Positions 8,959-17,754 are shown, counted from the first letter of the stretch. The stretch: 64,000 bases of DNA from Candidatus Metaruminococcus caecorum (GCA_904420045.1 CAJFTY010000012.1:1-64000); one strand, 5' to 3'. The notes: generated by a model not told the origin, from the sequence alone. Translations and numbers: made by a program.

Positions 8959-9786
8959 ATGAGCTGTTTTTATTTTCCGGAACAAATAAAGGAAGACGCT
9001 GAGTTTCCTTATCAAATTGTGGAAATGGGATATCATTTTTGCCAGTTAGGCACCTTTCGTCCCGGCGGATTGCGGGAATATCAGTTTGTATATTGTGTTA
9101 GCGGAAAAGGCATTTTTAAATTTGGCAATCAAAAATTTGAAATCAGTTCAGGAATGGGCTTCTTTACAGCGCCTCATACTCCTCAGGAATACTATGCCAT
9201 AGAAAACGACTGGATTGTCCACTATGTAGTATTAAATGGATTTGGCGTAGAGCCCTATGTGAAATCCATGAATCTTTCAAACTATCAGATCATTCACGCT
9301 CACAATCCTTTTTATCTTGAAAATTACTTTCGTTCTTTATATAATTGCATTCAGAACCGGAAAGACAACTGGCGAATGGAAGCCTCTGTGATTCTATATG
9401 CCATGCTGAGCTTGTTCCAATCCGTCAAGCCATATGACAACTCGGAATCGGAAACATCGGCCGGGAAATTAACTCATGTTATCCGTTACATCGCTGACAA
9501 CTATGCGAATGCTATCACATTACAGGATCTGGCAAAGTTCATCAATGTTTCGCCTTCCTACTTGTGCCAGCTTTTCAAAAAAACATATAAAACCAGTCCT
9601 GTGGAATACATTAATCAGTTTCGTATACAAAAAGCAAAGGATTTATTATACAGCAATCACACCCTGCCTGTATATAAAATTTCTGAGCTCGTAGGATTTT
9701 CAGATACCAGCTATTTCTGCCGCATCTTTAAAAAGCAGGAAGGCGTTACGCCGTCACAATTCCGGGAAAATAGTTTTAAAGCGTAG
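8959..9786 (+). CDS. AraC-family transcriptional regulator, 275 aa
   Basis: The N-terminal half is a sugar-sensing cupin-like domain: FRPGGLREYQFVYCVSGKG is the usual AraC N-domain entry. The C-terminal 100 residues hold the two AraC helix-turn-helix motifs, ITLQDLAKFINVSPSYLCQL and ISELVGFSDTSYFCRIFKK, ending with GVTPSQFRE. The ATG at 8959 has a GAGG site. It is divergent from the GH59 gene over an AT-rich spacer, so it most likely activates that gene in response to a sugar released from its substrate (inference). Base composition is low-GC like its partner, supporting joint acquisition. Confidence 0.93.
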   Translation: MSCFYFPEQIKEDAEFPYQIVEMGYHFCQLGTFRPGGLREYQFVYCVSGKGIFKFGNQKFEISSGMGFFTAPHTPQEYYAIENDWIVHYVVLNGFGVEPYVKSMNLSNYQIIHAHNPFYLENYFRSLYNCIQNRKDNWRMEASVILYAMLSLFQSVKPYDNSESETSAGKLTHVIRYIADNYANAITLQDLAKFINVSPSYLCQLFKKTYKTSPVEYINQFRIQKAKDLLYSNHTLPVYKISELVGFSDTSYFCRIFKKQEGVTPSQFRENSFKA

Positions 9787-9888
9787 TGTTCATGCCGTTT
9801 TTCATCGCGTATCTGCGAGAAAATCTCCCCATGCCAGTGGTAAAACCGGCAGGGTGTTTTACCGTGATTTGGAGGGACAATAGAGCAT

Positions 9889-9934
9889 AAAAGCCAAGGA
9901 GCGCAAGGCAATTGCCTTGCGCTCCTTGGCTTTT
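9889..9934. terminator. Bidirectional terminator between araC-type gene and trp importer
   Basis: Perfect 21-22-bp inverted repeat (9889-9910 with 9914-9934) flanked by AAAA and TTTT, so it works on both strands. It closes the GH59/AraC block on one side and the ABC importer operon on the other. Confidence 0.9.
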
Positions 9935-9951
9935 CTATGCTAAAACGTTCA

Positions 9952-10746
9952 TCAGCTTAGCAGCATCCGGTCGTTGTCAAACTCCTTGTTGCTTTTTTGC
10001 TTAAAGAGCTTGAGCACATCCTCCACTGTCATACCGTCCCGCTGCTCACCCTGAATGTCCAGGATGATCTTGCCCTGTTCCATCATCAAGGTGCGGTTGC
10101 CGCACTCCAAAGCGGAAGCGATGTTGTGAGTAATCATCATGGTGGTAATAGAATGCTCCGCCACGATCTTTTTGGTGAGATCCAGCACTTTGTCCGCAGT
10201 GGCAGGGTCCAGCGCGGCGGTGTGTTCGTCCAGCAGCAGCAGCTTCGGGGTGGTCATGGTGGCCATCAGTAAGGTGATTGCCTGGCGCTGGCCCCCAGAC
10301 AACAGGCCCACTTTCGTTTTCATCCGGTCTTCCAGCCCGAGCTCCAAAGACTCCAAGCGGGTGCGGATGTAATCCCGGTCGGTTTTGGAAATCCCCACCG
10401 AAAAAGGCTTTTTGGCCGTGCGCATATATGCCAGCGCCATGTTTTCCTCGATGGTCATGTTGGGAGCGGTCCCCTTTAACGGATCTTGAAACAGCCGCCC
10501 GATGTATTTGGCGCGCTTATGCTCTTTTTGAAAGGTGATGTTTTCCCCATCCAGCAGGATATATCCTTCGTCCACCAAGTAGCTTCCCGCCACACAGTTT
10601 AAAAGCGTGGATTTCCCCGCGCCGTTTCCCCCGATGATGGTGACAAAATCTCCGGGAGAAAGGTGCAGGGACACACCATCCAAGGCCACCCGCTCGTTGA
10701 CCGTCTTTTTGTTAAACACCTTGGTGATGTTATTGATCGATAGCAT
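9952..10746 (-). CDS. trpZ: ABC importer ATPase of a tryptophan-type (TrpXYZ) system
   Basis: 264-residue ABC ATPase with Walker A GGNGAGKST (about residue 40), signature LSGGQRQAITLLMA, Walker B LLLLDEHTAAL and an H-loop His. It belongs to the uncharacterised-transport ATPases that pair with LivH-like permeases and ABC_sub_bind proteins. The ATG at 10746 has an AAAGGAGG site and overlaps the permease end by 17 bases, showing translational coupling. Substrate assignment comes from the UGG T-box at the head of the operon, not from this protein. It is the last gene, before the bidirectional terminator. Confidence 0.85.
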   Translation of the reverse strand: MLSINNITKVFNKKTVNERVALDGVSLHLSPGDFVTIIGGNGAGKSTLLNCVAGSYLVDEGYILLDGENITFQKEHKRAKYIGRLFQDPLKGTAPNMTIEENMALAYMRTAKKPFSVGISKTDRDYIRTRLESLELGLEDRMKTKVGLLSGGQRQAITLLMATMTTPKLLLLDEHTAALDPATADKVLDLTKKIVAEHSITTMMITHNIASALECGNRTLMMEQGKIILDIQGEQRDGMTVEDVLKLFKQKSNKEFDNDRMLLS

Positions 10747-11620
10747 GGTTGGTCCTCCTTTTCTGGGCCAAAAGCTTTGCTTTGCCCACGATCACCGGGT
10801 AGGAGATCGCCAGAATGACAAACACCGCCGTCACCAGCTTCATATACATCACCGGGACGTTAAACTGCAGCGCCAGCGCGTAGATCAGACGGTAGAGGAT
10901 CGTCCCTGCCACCGAGGCGATCAAGAGCAGTTTGCTCCAGCCCAGCACAACCTCGCCGATTACCAGGGAGGCCAGGCCGATAATCACCATTCCGGTTCCC
11001 ATGCTGATGTCGGTAAACTGCTGGTACTGGCACAGCAGCGCACCGGACAGCGCCACCAGCGCGTTGGAAAGCGCCAGGCCGATGAATTTCATCACATCCG
11101 CGTTGATGGAAGAGGATCGCACCATATCTTCATTATCACCCGTGGCCCGCACCGACAAACCCAGCCGGGTGTGCAAGAACAGGGAAATCAGCCCTACGCA
11201 CACCGCGCACACCGCTAATACGGTCGCAAGTTTCCCCCAGCTTCCCAGCCATTCCACAGGTTTTGTAAAGATCGTATTCTCATAAAGCAGGGACATATTG
11301 GGCCGGTTGCCCATCACCGCCAGGTTAATGGTGTACAGCGCGGTCATGGTGAGAATTCCCGCCAGGATCGGCTGGATTTTCAGCTTGGTCTGCAAAAAGG
11401 CGGTTACCGTACCGGCCAATGCTCCCGCCAGAATTGCCAGCAGGATACCCAGCACAGGATGCCCGGCAGCCGTGAACACGATAGACACCGCCGCGCCCAA
11501 AGTAAAGCTTCCGTCCACCGTCAAGTCCGCCACATTGAGGATCCGGTAGGAGATAAAAATTCCGATGGTCATCAGGCCGTAGATCAGCCCTTGTTCCGCA
11601 GAACCCAGAAACAATTCCAT
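10730..11620 (-). CDS. trpY: ABC importer permease of a tryptophan-type (TrpXYZ) system
   Basis: 296-residue inner-membrane permease with eight to nine hydrophobic segments and the branched-chain-amino-acid/LivH-like fold. The start MELFLGSAEQGLIYGLMTIG and the following SYRILNVADLTVDGSF are characteristic of this permease family. ATG at 11620 with an AAGGGTGG site, 34 bases after the substrate-binding gene. It forms the channel for the solute delivered by the lipoprotein upstream and is driven by the ATPase downstream. Confidence 0.87.
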   Translation of the reverse strand: MELFLGSAEQGLIYGLMTIGIFISYRILNVADLTVDGSFTLGAAVSIVFTAAGHPVLGILLAILAGALAGTVTAFLQTKLKIQPILAGILTMTALYTINLAVMGNRPNMSLLYENTIFTKPVEWLGSWGKLATVLAVCAVCVGLISLFLHTRLGLSVRATGDNEDMVRSSSINADVMKFIGLALSNALVALSGALLCQYQQFTDISMGTGMVIIGLASLVIGEVVLGWSKLLLIASVAGTILYRLIYALALQFNVPVMYMKLVTAVFVILAISYPVIVGKAKLLAQKRRTNHAIDQ

Positions 11621-11654
11621 ATGGTATGTACCACCCTTGTTACGTTACAGTAGT

Positions 11655-12686
11655 TTATTTGACGATCTGCGCGCCGCTTAAAATATCCTCCGGCACGGTC
11701 ACGCCGATTTTCGAGGCTGTGGTCTCGTTGATGACGGTTCCAAAGTCCGAAAGGGTCTGAACCGGCATATCTGCCACGGTCTTACCCTCAAAAATCTCCT
11801 TGGCCATCTCGGCGGTCTTTTTGCCCAGCTCGGTGTAGTTGATGCCCACTGTGGCAAAGCCGCCGTCGCTGACCATGGAATCCGCTCCCACGTAGACGGG
11901 CTTTTTCGCGTCAATGCCCACCTTGGACAGAGTCGACATGGCGGAGGCCACCTGGTTGTCAATGGGGGTGAAGATCGCGTCGGTCTTGGAGATCAAACTC
12001 TGGGCCGCCTGCTGAAGCTCGCCCACGTTGGTGATGCCGGTTTCAACGACCTCCAAATTTTTCTCCTTGGCAACCTTTTTCGCGTCGCTGATAACGCTCA
12101 GGGAATTTGCCTCGCTGGTGGAATACAGCAGGCCGATCTTTTTTACATTGGGGGTTAGCTTTAACGCTAGGTCAAAAATTTTGTCCACCGGGATCGCATC
12201 GGAAGTTCCGCTTACATTGCGGCCGGGTTTGTTCAGATCAGCTACAAGCTTTGCCGCCACCGGATCGGTGACCGCCGAAAACAGAACGGGGATGTCGGAG
12301 GTGGCGGATGCCGCCGCCTGAGCCGCAGGGGTTGCGATGGCGATAATCAAATCTTTTTTGTCCGAGACGAATTTCTGGCAGATGGAGTTTAAGTTCACCT
12401 GATCGCCCTGGCTGTTTTTGTAGTCGATCGCCACGTTTTCCTTATCCTTGTAGCCAAGCGTAGCAAGTTCGGCCACCAGGGATTCCCGGATGGTGTTCAA
12501 AGACGGATGATCCATGTACTGGACGATGCCAATTTTCAGTTGCTTGCCCTGCTCCTGGTTGGCAACTGGAGAATCGCTCCCCGGCGTGGAGGCGCTCCCC
12601 TGACCGCCTTCCCCGGAATTGCTGCATCCGGCAAACAGACTGACGGACATCACCGCCGCTAATAAGACTGTAAGTACTTTTTTCAT
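11655..12686 (-). CDS. trpX: Tryptophan-type ABC importer substrate-binding lipoprotein
   Basis: 343 residues from the ATG at 12686, which has a GAAGGAG site. The longer open frame from 12824 starts inside the T-box terminator and is rejected. It has a lipoprotein signal with lipobox LFAGC, so the mature protein is tethered to the membrane by Cys. The body is the ABC_sub_bind (DUF534) fold: KIGIVQYMDHPSLNTIRE at its start and TPAAQAAASATSDIPVLFSA in the middle. First gene of the operon and directly downstream of a T-box with a Trp specifier, so it most likely binds tryptophan or a close precursor. Confidence 0.87.
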   Translation of the reverse strand: MKKVLTVLLAAVMSVSLFAGCSNSGEGGQGSASTPGSDSPVANQEQGKQLKIGIVQYMDHPSLNTIRESLVAELATLGYKDKENVAIDYKNSQGDQVNLNSICQKFVSDKKDLIIAIATPAAQAAASATSDIPVLFSAVTDPVAAKLVADLNKPGRNVSGTSDAIPVDKIFDLALKLTPNVKKIGLLYSTSEANSLSVISDAKKVAKEKNLEVVETGITNVGELQQAAQSLISKTDAIFTPIDNQVASAMSTLSKVGIDAKKPVYVGADSMVSDGGFATVGINYTELGKKTAEMAKEIFEGKTVADMPVQTLSDFGTVINETTASKIGVTVPEDILSGAQIVK

Positions 12687-12813
12687 AACAATAACGCTCC
12701 TTCTTTCGGGATTTCCCCGTTTGGTTGTACATGCGCGGCGGACGCCGCCCTGTGTTATTGTTGGCGTAGTATGTTCGGGTAAGCGGACAACCCCTTTCAA
12801 GGAAAGCCGTGCA

Positions 12814-12850
12814 ATAAAAAACACCTGTCCTGCACTGCAAGGACAGATGT
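12814..12850 (-). terminator. T-box-controlled attenuator
   Basis: Stem 12821-12831 with 12840-12850 followed on the minus strand by TTTTTTATT. The 5' arm overlaps the base of the antiterminator, as expected for T-box attenuation. Confidence 0.88.
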
Positions 12851-13075
12851 CAAATCTGCGGTACCACCTTGATTGACGCGATATGCCGCGCCCACCTCAT
12901 TGAAGAATGCCAACACATTCCCTTCCCATAACGCGGGAACAAACGTCGCGTAATACTCGGCACAAAGCCTTTGAACGCGCCCTCCGGGGGCCATTTGTCT
13001 GATCCGTTTTCTGCCGGGGTTCCAGCCTGTGCCCCAGCTCTCTGCAAGCTCGTAATCAGTTTTATTTCCCCATCA
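12814..13075 (-). ncRNA. T-box riboswitch, Trp (UGG) specifier
   Basis: Minus-strand leader upstream of the importer. It has the conserved T-box sequence AAGGTGGTACCGC (12858-12870), an AGAGAG-containing stem I with an apical CTGGGG/CCCCGG stem, and the specifier-side segment ACAAATGGCCCCCGGAG. In that segment TGG (complement of 12991-12993) sits where the specifier codon is expected, before the CGGAG that closes stem I. A terminator follows. Uncharged tRNA-Trp would pair and allow read-through, so the importer is expressed on tryptophan shortage. Confidence 0.9.
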
Positions 13076-13100
13076 ACGGTTTAAATGAAACTTTATCCTT

Positions 13101-13129
13101 ATTAAAGCATTTTTCTCCGTGTTTGTCAA
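13101..13129 (-). promoter_or_regulatory. Promoter of the T-box/importer operon
   Basis: On the minus strand, consensus TTGACA (13124-13129), 17-base spacer, TTTAAT (13101-13106), about 30 bases before stem I of the T-box. Confidence 0.82.
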
Positions 13130-13190
13130 CTGTTTTTTATTTCCCTCCGCAATTTGCTCCATACTATGTATAAAACGGCCTTATGGTGAC

Positions 13191-13231
13191 AAAAAACAGG
13201 CTGTGTCTGCAAAAGAAACAGCCTGTTTTTT
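13191..13231 (-). terminator. Terminator after the YibE/F gene
   Basis: Stem of about 13 bp (AAAAACAGGCTGT / ACAGCCTGTTTTT) with T runs on both strands. It serves the minus-strand YibE/F gene. Between it and 13124 I see nothing else. Confidence 0.82.
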
Positions 13232-13256
13232 GAATTCGGTCCCAAGAGGAAAGAAT

Positions 13257-14456
13257 TTAAACCGCAGTCGGAACAGAGGACGCCTTGCTCGCCTGGGCTT
13301 TGGCTGCCTTTCCCTTAAAAAACCAGGCGGACAGCAGTGCTGTGATCGGCACCGATGCGACCACCGCCATACTTCCTGTGACGCTGTGGAGCAGTTCGAT
13401 TCCCAGGTAGTCCGAGCTTAAAAGCTGGTCGAACTGAGCGCCGTAGGCCACCAGCACCAGCATAGTGGTCAGCCCGGTCCCAGCAAACGCTAAAATCAGC
13501 GTCTCGCACATGGTGCCGATCATATCCCGACCGATTTCCATGCCGGAGCGAACGATCTCCCGGGGAGTCCGCGCGGGATGAATCTGCTTGATCTCGTACA
13601 GCGAGGACGCCACCGACATGGTCATATCCATCACCGCGCCCAGCGAGGCAATCAAAATGCCCACAAACAGGATCTGCGGAATTTGAAGCCCGGTGTTCTG
13701 ATGAATGAGGATCAGTTCTTCCGCTTCCTCCAGGTTATAGCCGTTTACATGCAAAATCATCGAGAAGATCCCGTAAAAAGCGGCAGCGATCAGCACTCCC
13801 AGCATGGTGGAACCAATGGCTACGGCGGTTTTCCGGCTCAAACCGTTTAGCAACAGCATCGAAAAGCTCGCCGTGACTAAAATCGTCGCCACGCACACCA
13901 GGATGGGCGAATATCCATGATAAATCATCGGCAGCAAAAAGGTGAAGATAAACACCAGGGTAAACAGCAGCCCCACCACGCTTTTAACTCCCTTTGCCCT
14001 GCCCACCAGCGCCATTGCCGCCACAAACACTAAGACAATCGCCAGAATTCCCATCGTGCGGTCGTAGTTGTAGATCGTCAGGTAAGGTTCCGCGTTTTCC
14101 GGGTGATCCACCTTGACCACCACCCGCTGTCCGGGGGACACCCGAATGTTGTGGGTATTGCTCAGGTTGTTGGTGATTTTTTTGTCCTGCCCCTTCCAAG
14201 GGCCCTCCGTCATGCGGACCGTCAGTTCCTGAGTGCCTAAAAAGCGGTTGGTCTCTCCCGGAGCGGGGCTGAGTTTTTCCGTGTCGACGCTTTGCACTCT
14301 TCCCTTTTGAAAGGAGATGGCGTCGCTGGTATACATGGAATACGAAATAGGATTGCAGGCGTTCAACAGCCAGACGCCGCCCAAAATGGACAGCATCACT
14401 GCCGCCAGGATTCCATAAAACCACTTTCCGCGCAACAGCTTGTTCAACAATTGCAC
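13257..14456 (-). CDS. YibE/F-family integral membrane protein, 399 aa
   Basis: Starts with GTG at 14456, four to five bases after a GAAAGG site. One N-terminal membrane helix is followed by an extracellular-type beta domain (residues about 35-125, with LGTQELTVRMTEGPWKGQ) and then six to eight membrane helices, which is the YibE/F (PF07907) layout. A conserved stretch is GAVMDMTMSVASSLYEI. The family is widespread in Firmicutes but its biochemical role is unknown to me. It sits 96 bases downstream of the end of the metallophosphatase gene in the opposite sense of transcription flow, so it may be read as part of the same leftward run. Confidence 0.85.
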   Translation of the reverse strand: MQLLNKLLRGKWFYGILAAVMLSILGGVWLLNACNPISYSMYTSDAISFQKGRVQSVDTEKLSPAPGETNRFLGTQELTVRMTEGPWKGQDKKITNNLSNTHNIRVSPGQRVVVKVDHPENAEPYLTIYNYDRTMGILAIVLVFVAAMALVGRAKGVKSVVGLLFTLVFIFTFLLPMIYHGYSPILVCVATILVTASFSMLLLNGLSRKTAVAIGSTMLGVLIAAAFYGIFSMILHVNGYNLEEAEELILIHQNTGLQIPQILFVGILIASLGAVMDMTMSVASSLYEIKQIHPARTPREIVRSGMEIGRDMIGTMCETLILAFAGTGLTTMLVLVAYGAQFDQLLSSDYLGIELLHSVTGSMAVVASVPITALLSAWFFKGKAAKAQASKASSVPTAV

Positions 14457-14503
14457 TCATGCCTTTCTATATAAGATCAAATATTTACGCATAAAATACG
14501 GAC

Positions 14504-14530
14504 GCGCCCGCTCCAGTCGCGGGCGGGCGC
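14504..14530 (-). terminator. Weak GC-rich hairpin after the metallophosphatase gene
   Basis: Stem GCGCCCGC (14504-14511) with GCGGGCGC (14523-14530), followed on the minus strand by a modest ATTTTAT stretch. It could be a leaky terminator between the phosphatase and the YibE/F gene. Confidence 0.45.
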
Positions 14531-14552
14531 AGTCCTGCTATTTTCTTATCCC

Positions 14553-17030
14553 TTATTGTTTCGTCCCGCGGCGTCTGAGAGCCACTCCCGCCGTTCCGGC
14601 CAGGACAAGCAGCGCCGACGCGCCCAGCAGCATCCCGACGTTTTCACCAGTTACCGGAGAGCTTCCCCCTTCGCTGGAAGAATTCCCGTCCACCGTAACC
14701 GAGCCAGCGGACGTATTGTCCGAACTGCTGTTGGAGGATTCCTCCTCCGGTTCAGAGGAAGCAACACCGGAGGATGTGCCGGAGGAGACGTTGGAAGAGT
14801 TCCCCGAAGGCACCGAAGAACTGGAATCCGCTTTTTCCTCTACGGTCACAGTGCGTTCAGCCTGGGCGGTGTTCCCTGCCTGGTCGGCCACGGTGTAGGT
14901 CAGGGTGTACGTTCCCGCTTTGGCGGTGTCCACCGTGCCGGAGACGGTGATCTTGCCGGTCAGATCGTTTCCGGAAGCATCCTGAGCGCTCACGCCCGCC
15001 ATGGGATCAAACTTGTCTCCCACGGTGAGCTTGTTGTTCTCCGCACCGGGCAGAGTGATCACAGGCGCTTTGTCCTCCGCCTTGGGGGTGCGGTTGATGG
15101 TAAAGGTATCCAGTACCGGCATGTCGTCCTGATCGGAGTAATAGGTGGTCATGGTAAAGCTGTTTTCAGTGACCTGGATATCCGTGATGTTCTGCCGGTT
15201 CTGCTGATCCCGCACGGCCACATAGTCCAGCATCGCACCGCTGTTAAAGGGGTAGTATTTGCTTCCCGACGCGGAGTTGGTGGTCAGGTACAGCACCTGA
15301 CCTTCCTCGGGATCGGTGACGCTGGCCGCGGGAGTCTCGCCTTTTGAAAGATCGTGTCCTTCAGGAATCACGGGGGTGGTACCCTCCATCATGTACGAGC
15401 GAGTATAGTGATGGTCGTGGCCCATCAGCACCACGTCGATGCCCAGCTCCGAAAAGATGGGAGAAAGTTCCGGGCGGCGCTGGTCCACAATGTCTTTGTC
15501 GGTGGCGTGATTGGCCGCGCTGTAAATCGAATGATGGAAGGTGACCACCGTCCAGTTGGCGTTGGCCTCTTGCTCTTTGAGGACTTGTTCCATAAACGCC
15601 TTGTGCTCAGCGGTGCTCAGATTGTTGGAATTCAGAGATAAAAACAGCACGCCGTTATAAAGGAACCAGTAATCGCCGCTTCCGTCTCCCGTGTTGTTGG
15701 AAACGCCCTTGTCGCTCACATTCGGCATGTTAAAGTGCTGGGTGTACGCAAGGCTTCCGCTGTCATGGTTGCCCACGTTGGTGGCCAGGGGATACTGTTT
15801 CAGTACGCTTGGGGCTAAAAATCCATCGTACTGGGATTCTTCGCGAGAATCCTTGTCGTTAATCTGGTCCCCCGCGCTTAAGATAAAGCTGGTGTCGGGG
15901 AACAGCTTGACCGCACGCTCCAGAGTGGCTCCCCACTCTGCGGAGTTTTTGGCTACATCCCCGTTGCCCGCGCCGATCTGAGGATCGCCCGCGAATAGAA
16001 AACGGAAGGAGGTGTTTTTTCCAAAGGCTTCGGTTTTAAAGGAATAGGTTTCGGACCATTTGTCGTCGTTGCCCACCCGGTACAGATATTGGGTGTTTTC
16101 TTTTAAGCCTGTGACCGTAGCTTTGTTGCTGAAATACCCTTGGATATTGCTCTTCTCCCAGGTGGCTTCAAAGGTTTTGGCACCCGCCGAAGGGAACGCG
16201 TCCCCCTCTTGAAATCCTTCCGGTTTGACGGCCACCTGTACCATAGACGCTTTGTCGGAGTTTGCATACCAGGTCAGGTTGCGCTGGCTTTCGTCCGCGC
16301 CGATGCCAAAGGAAAGGTTGTCGATCTGAGGCGCCTCGGGCGTGATCTCCTCACTGGACGCCTTCAAAGAAGTAAAGTCCAGATAGATATCCGAGCTGCT
16401 GGGACGCCCCTGATGGAGCTCCACCGCCAGCAGGTTGTCTTTCGCTTTAAGCCCCAAAGACGTTACATCGGTGAAGTTAATCTCCCCGGTTTTTGGCGCG
16501 GCAGCGTTGGAACCGCCGTACCCGTTTTCATCAAATTCTCCGTCGTCGAAGCCGGCGATCTTTTTCCCGTTTACATATACAATTGCCGCGTCGTCGTACA
16601 AAAGGCTCCCCTGCAAAGCGGTCACGTTAGACGGGTCCTCCAGGTCAAAGGTGGTGCGGAAATAATAGACCGGGATGTCGTCGGAACTTCCGGACAGGTA
16701 CTGAGCCAGCAGGGTGTGAATCGTGTAGCCGCCGTCCATGCCGGAGGAGCCGCCTTTTTTGGCGCCAAAGCTCCCCTTGCCGGTATTCCAGCCGGTTTCG
16801 TCAAAAGAAACGTCGGAATTCCATCCATCGGCGGGCTTGGTAATGGGGAGGCTGTCATCTTCCCAATAGCGCCAGGTGGTGTCCGCCGTACTGATCAGCG
16901 CCGCTGGCTCCCCCGCAGCGGGCTGGGCTCGGTCAGCTGCAAACGCGCTGGTAAACGCGGGAACGCTTGCGGTCACCGCCAGAGCGAACGCCAGCAGTCC
17001 GATCAGTGGCTTTTTCATTCGATTCTCCAT
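14553..17030 (-). CDS. Secreted, wall-anchored metallophosphatase (purple acid phosphatase-like), 825 aa
   Basis: Start taken at ATG 17030 because the GGAGG site lies 8 bases upstream and overlaps the earlier ATG at 17045. Order: signal peptide (about 5-30); a beta module around 45-225; a fibronectin-like purple-acid-phosphatase N domain (NLTWYANSDK to SETYSFKTE); and a calcineurin-like phosphoesterase core with metal motifs FAGDPQ, LSAGDQIND, GNHD, FHHSIYS and GHDHHYTR. An Ig-like domain with GTYTLTYTVADQAGN, a Ser-rich spacer and a C-terminal SPVTGEN, hydrophobic helix and RRRGTKQ tail follow. The tail looks like a sortase signal of the xPxTG kind. Likely releases phosphate from external phosphoesters; the substrate is not shown. 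Confidence 0.92.
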   Translation of the reverse strand: MENRMKKPLIGLLAFALAVTASVPAFTSAFAADRAQPAAGEPAALISTADTTWRYWEDDSLPITKPADGWNSDVSFDETGWNTGKGSFGAKKGGSSGMDGGYTIHTLLAQYLSGSSDDIPVYYFRTTFDLEDPSNVTALQGSLLYDDAAIVYVNGKKIAGFDDGEFDENGYGGSNAAAPKTGEINFTDVTSLGLKAKDNLLAVELHQGRPSSSDIYLDFTSLKASSEEITPEAPQIDNLSFGIGADESQRNLTWYANSDKASMVQVAVKPEGFQEGDAFPSAGAKTFEATWEKSNIQGYFSNKATVTGLKENTQYLYRVGNDDKWSETYSFKTEAFGKNTSFRFLFAGDPQIGAGNGDVAKNSAEWGATLERAVKLFPDTSFILSAGDQINDKDSREESQYDGFLAPSVLKQYPLATNVGNHDSGSLAYTQHFNMPNVSDKGVSNNTGDGSGDYWFLYNGVLFLSLNSNNLSTAEHKAFMEQVLKEQEANANWTVVTFHHSIYSAANHATDKDIVDQRRPELSPIFSELGIDVVLMGHDHHYTRSYMMEGTTPVIPEGHDLSKGETPAASVTDPEEGQVLYLTTNSASGSKYYPFNSGAMLDYVAVRDQQNRQNITDIQVTENSFTMTTYYSDQDDMPVLDTFTINRTPKAEDKAPVITLPGAENNKLTVGDKFDPMAGVSAQDASGNDLTGKITVSGTVDTAKAGTYTLTYTVADQAGNTAQAERTVTVEEKADSSSSVPSGNSSNVSSGTSSGVASSEPEEESSNSSSDNTSAGSVTVDGNSSSEGGSSPVTGENVGMLLGASALLVLAGTAGVALRRRGTKQ

Positions 17031-17152
17031 CGTTTGTACCTCCATTGGTCATTTGTCGTAGTATTCTTCTCACCGTACTTTATTATAGGAGGACAAGCGG
17101 GGTGTTGCTGGGGGGAATCGGTAAAAACTGGGTAAAATTAATTTTACAGTCA

Positions 17153-17192
17153 CAGAGCCCTGCCGGACACTGCGGTGTCCGGCAGGGCTCTG
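17153..17192. other. Strong inverted repeat between two minus-strand genes
   Basis: Perfect 18-bp stem (17153-17170 with 17175-17192) and 4-base loop, without a good T tail on either side. It lies after the stop of the 87-aa membrane gene and may be a weak terminator or an RNA-stabilising hairpin. Confidence 0.6.
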
Positions 17193-17219
17193 AAAAGCTT
17201 CTAAACTTCAATTCGGCCG

Positions 17220-17483
17220 TTACTCGTGTGTTTCCCGATTAGGGCTCTCTGCCTCGGAAGAGGAATCGTCCTCAAACTCCTTGTCAGAATGAAACGCCCC
17301 TCTAAGCCAGTTGCTCAATGCGCTTTTGGGAAAATAGGCCTCATACACCATGATGATAAACCCAAACAGGGTGACGAGCATTCCGCAGCCGGAAACCGTT
17401 CCCCCGGCGTTCCCGATGATAGCGGCGGAAATCAGGATGACTCCCCCCAAAAACAGCGAAACGCCCAATACCATTCGTTTCAT
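17220..17483 (-). CDS. Small two-helix membrane protein, 87 aa
   Basis: ATG at 17483 preceded by GGGGGAG. Two hydrophobic segments, MVLGVSLFLGGVILISAAII and GMLVTLFGFIIMVYEAYF, are followed by an acidic, Ser-rich cytoplasmic-type tail. I do not recognise a family. It is a monocistronic gene between the tRNA terminator and an inverted repeat. The longer start at 17522 lacks a ribosome site. Confidence 0.65.
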   Translation of the reverse strand: MKRMVLGVSLFLGGVILISAAIIGNAGGTVSGCGMLVTLFGFIIMVYEAYFPKSALSNWLRGAFHSDKEFEDDSSSEAESPNRETHE

Positions 17484-17603
17484 TTTGTCTCCCCCTTTTT
17501 TATCGTCAACAAAAGTATACACCCAAAGGAAACAATTGTCTATTTTGTTATTCCTATATGTGATTGGTCCAAATCAAAAAGTTAAACTTGCCAAAAGATT
17601 CAC

Positions 17604-17654
17604 ACAAAAGAAAAAGACCTGACAATTAACTGAAACAGCCAATTGTCAGGTCTT
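17604..17654 (-). terminator. Terminator of the tRNA-Pro gene
   Basis: Perfect 14-bp stem (17614-17627 with 17641-17654) followed on the minus strand by TTTTTCTTTTG, starting 7 bases after the tRNA 3' end. Confidence 0.93.
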
Positions 17655-17660
17655 AAACTT

Positions 17661-17737
17661 TGGTCTGAGTGACAAGATTTGAACTTGCGGCCTCTACCAC
17701 CCCAAGGTAGCGCGCTACCAATCTGCGCCACACCCAG
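17661..17737 (-). tRNA. tRNA-Pro (anticodon GGG)
   Basis: 77 bases including an encoded CCA (17661-17663). Acceptor CTGGGTG pairs with CACTCAG with one G-T. The D-arm starts GCGCAG..., the anticodon arm is CTACC-TTGGGGT-GGTAG giving anticodon GGG, and the T-arm is GCAAG-TTCAAAT-CTTGT. It has its own consensus promoter and terminator and stands alone. Confidence 0.95.
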
Positions 17738-17754
17738 ATCTAAGTCTGTTATAT

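Noticed and set aside
12687-12824. N-terminal extension of the trpX-type lipoprotein
   Set aside because: It starts within the T-box terminator and would hide the lipoprotein signal; ATG 12686 has a good ribosome site.
14556-15347. Plus-strand open frame of 263 codons opposite the metallophosphatase
   Set aside because: Antisense shadow of a well-supported gene; low-complexity composition and no motif.
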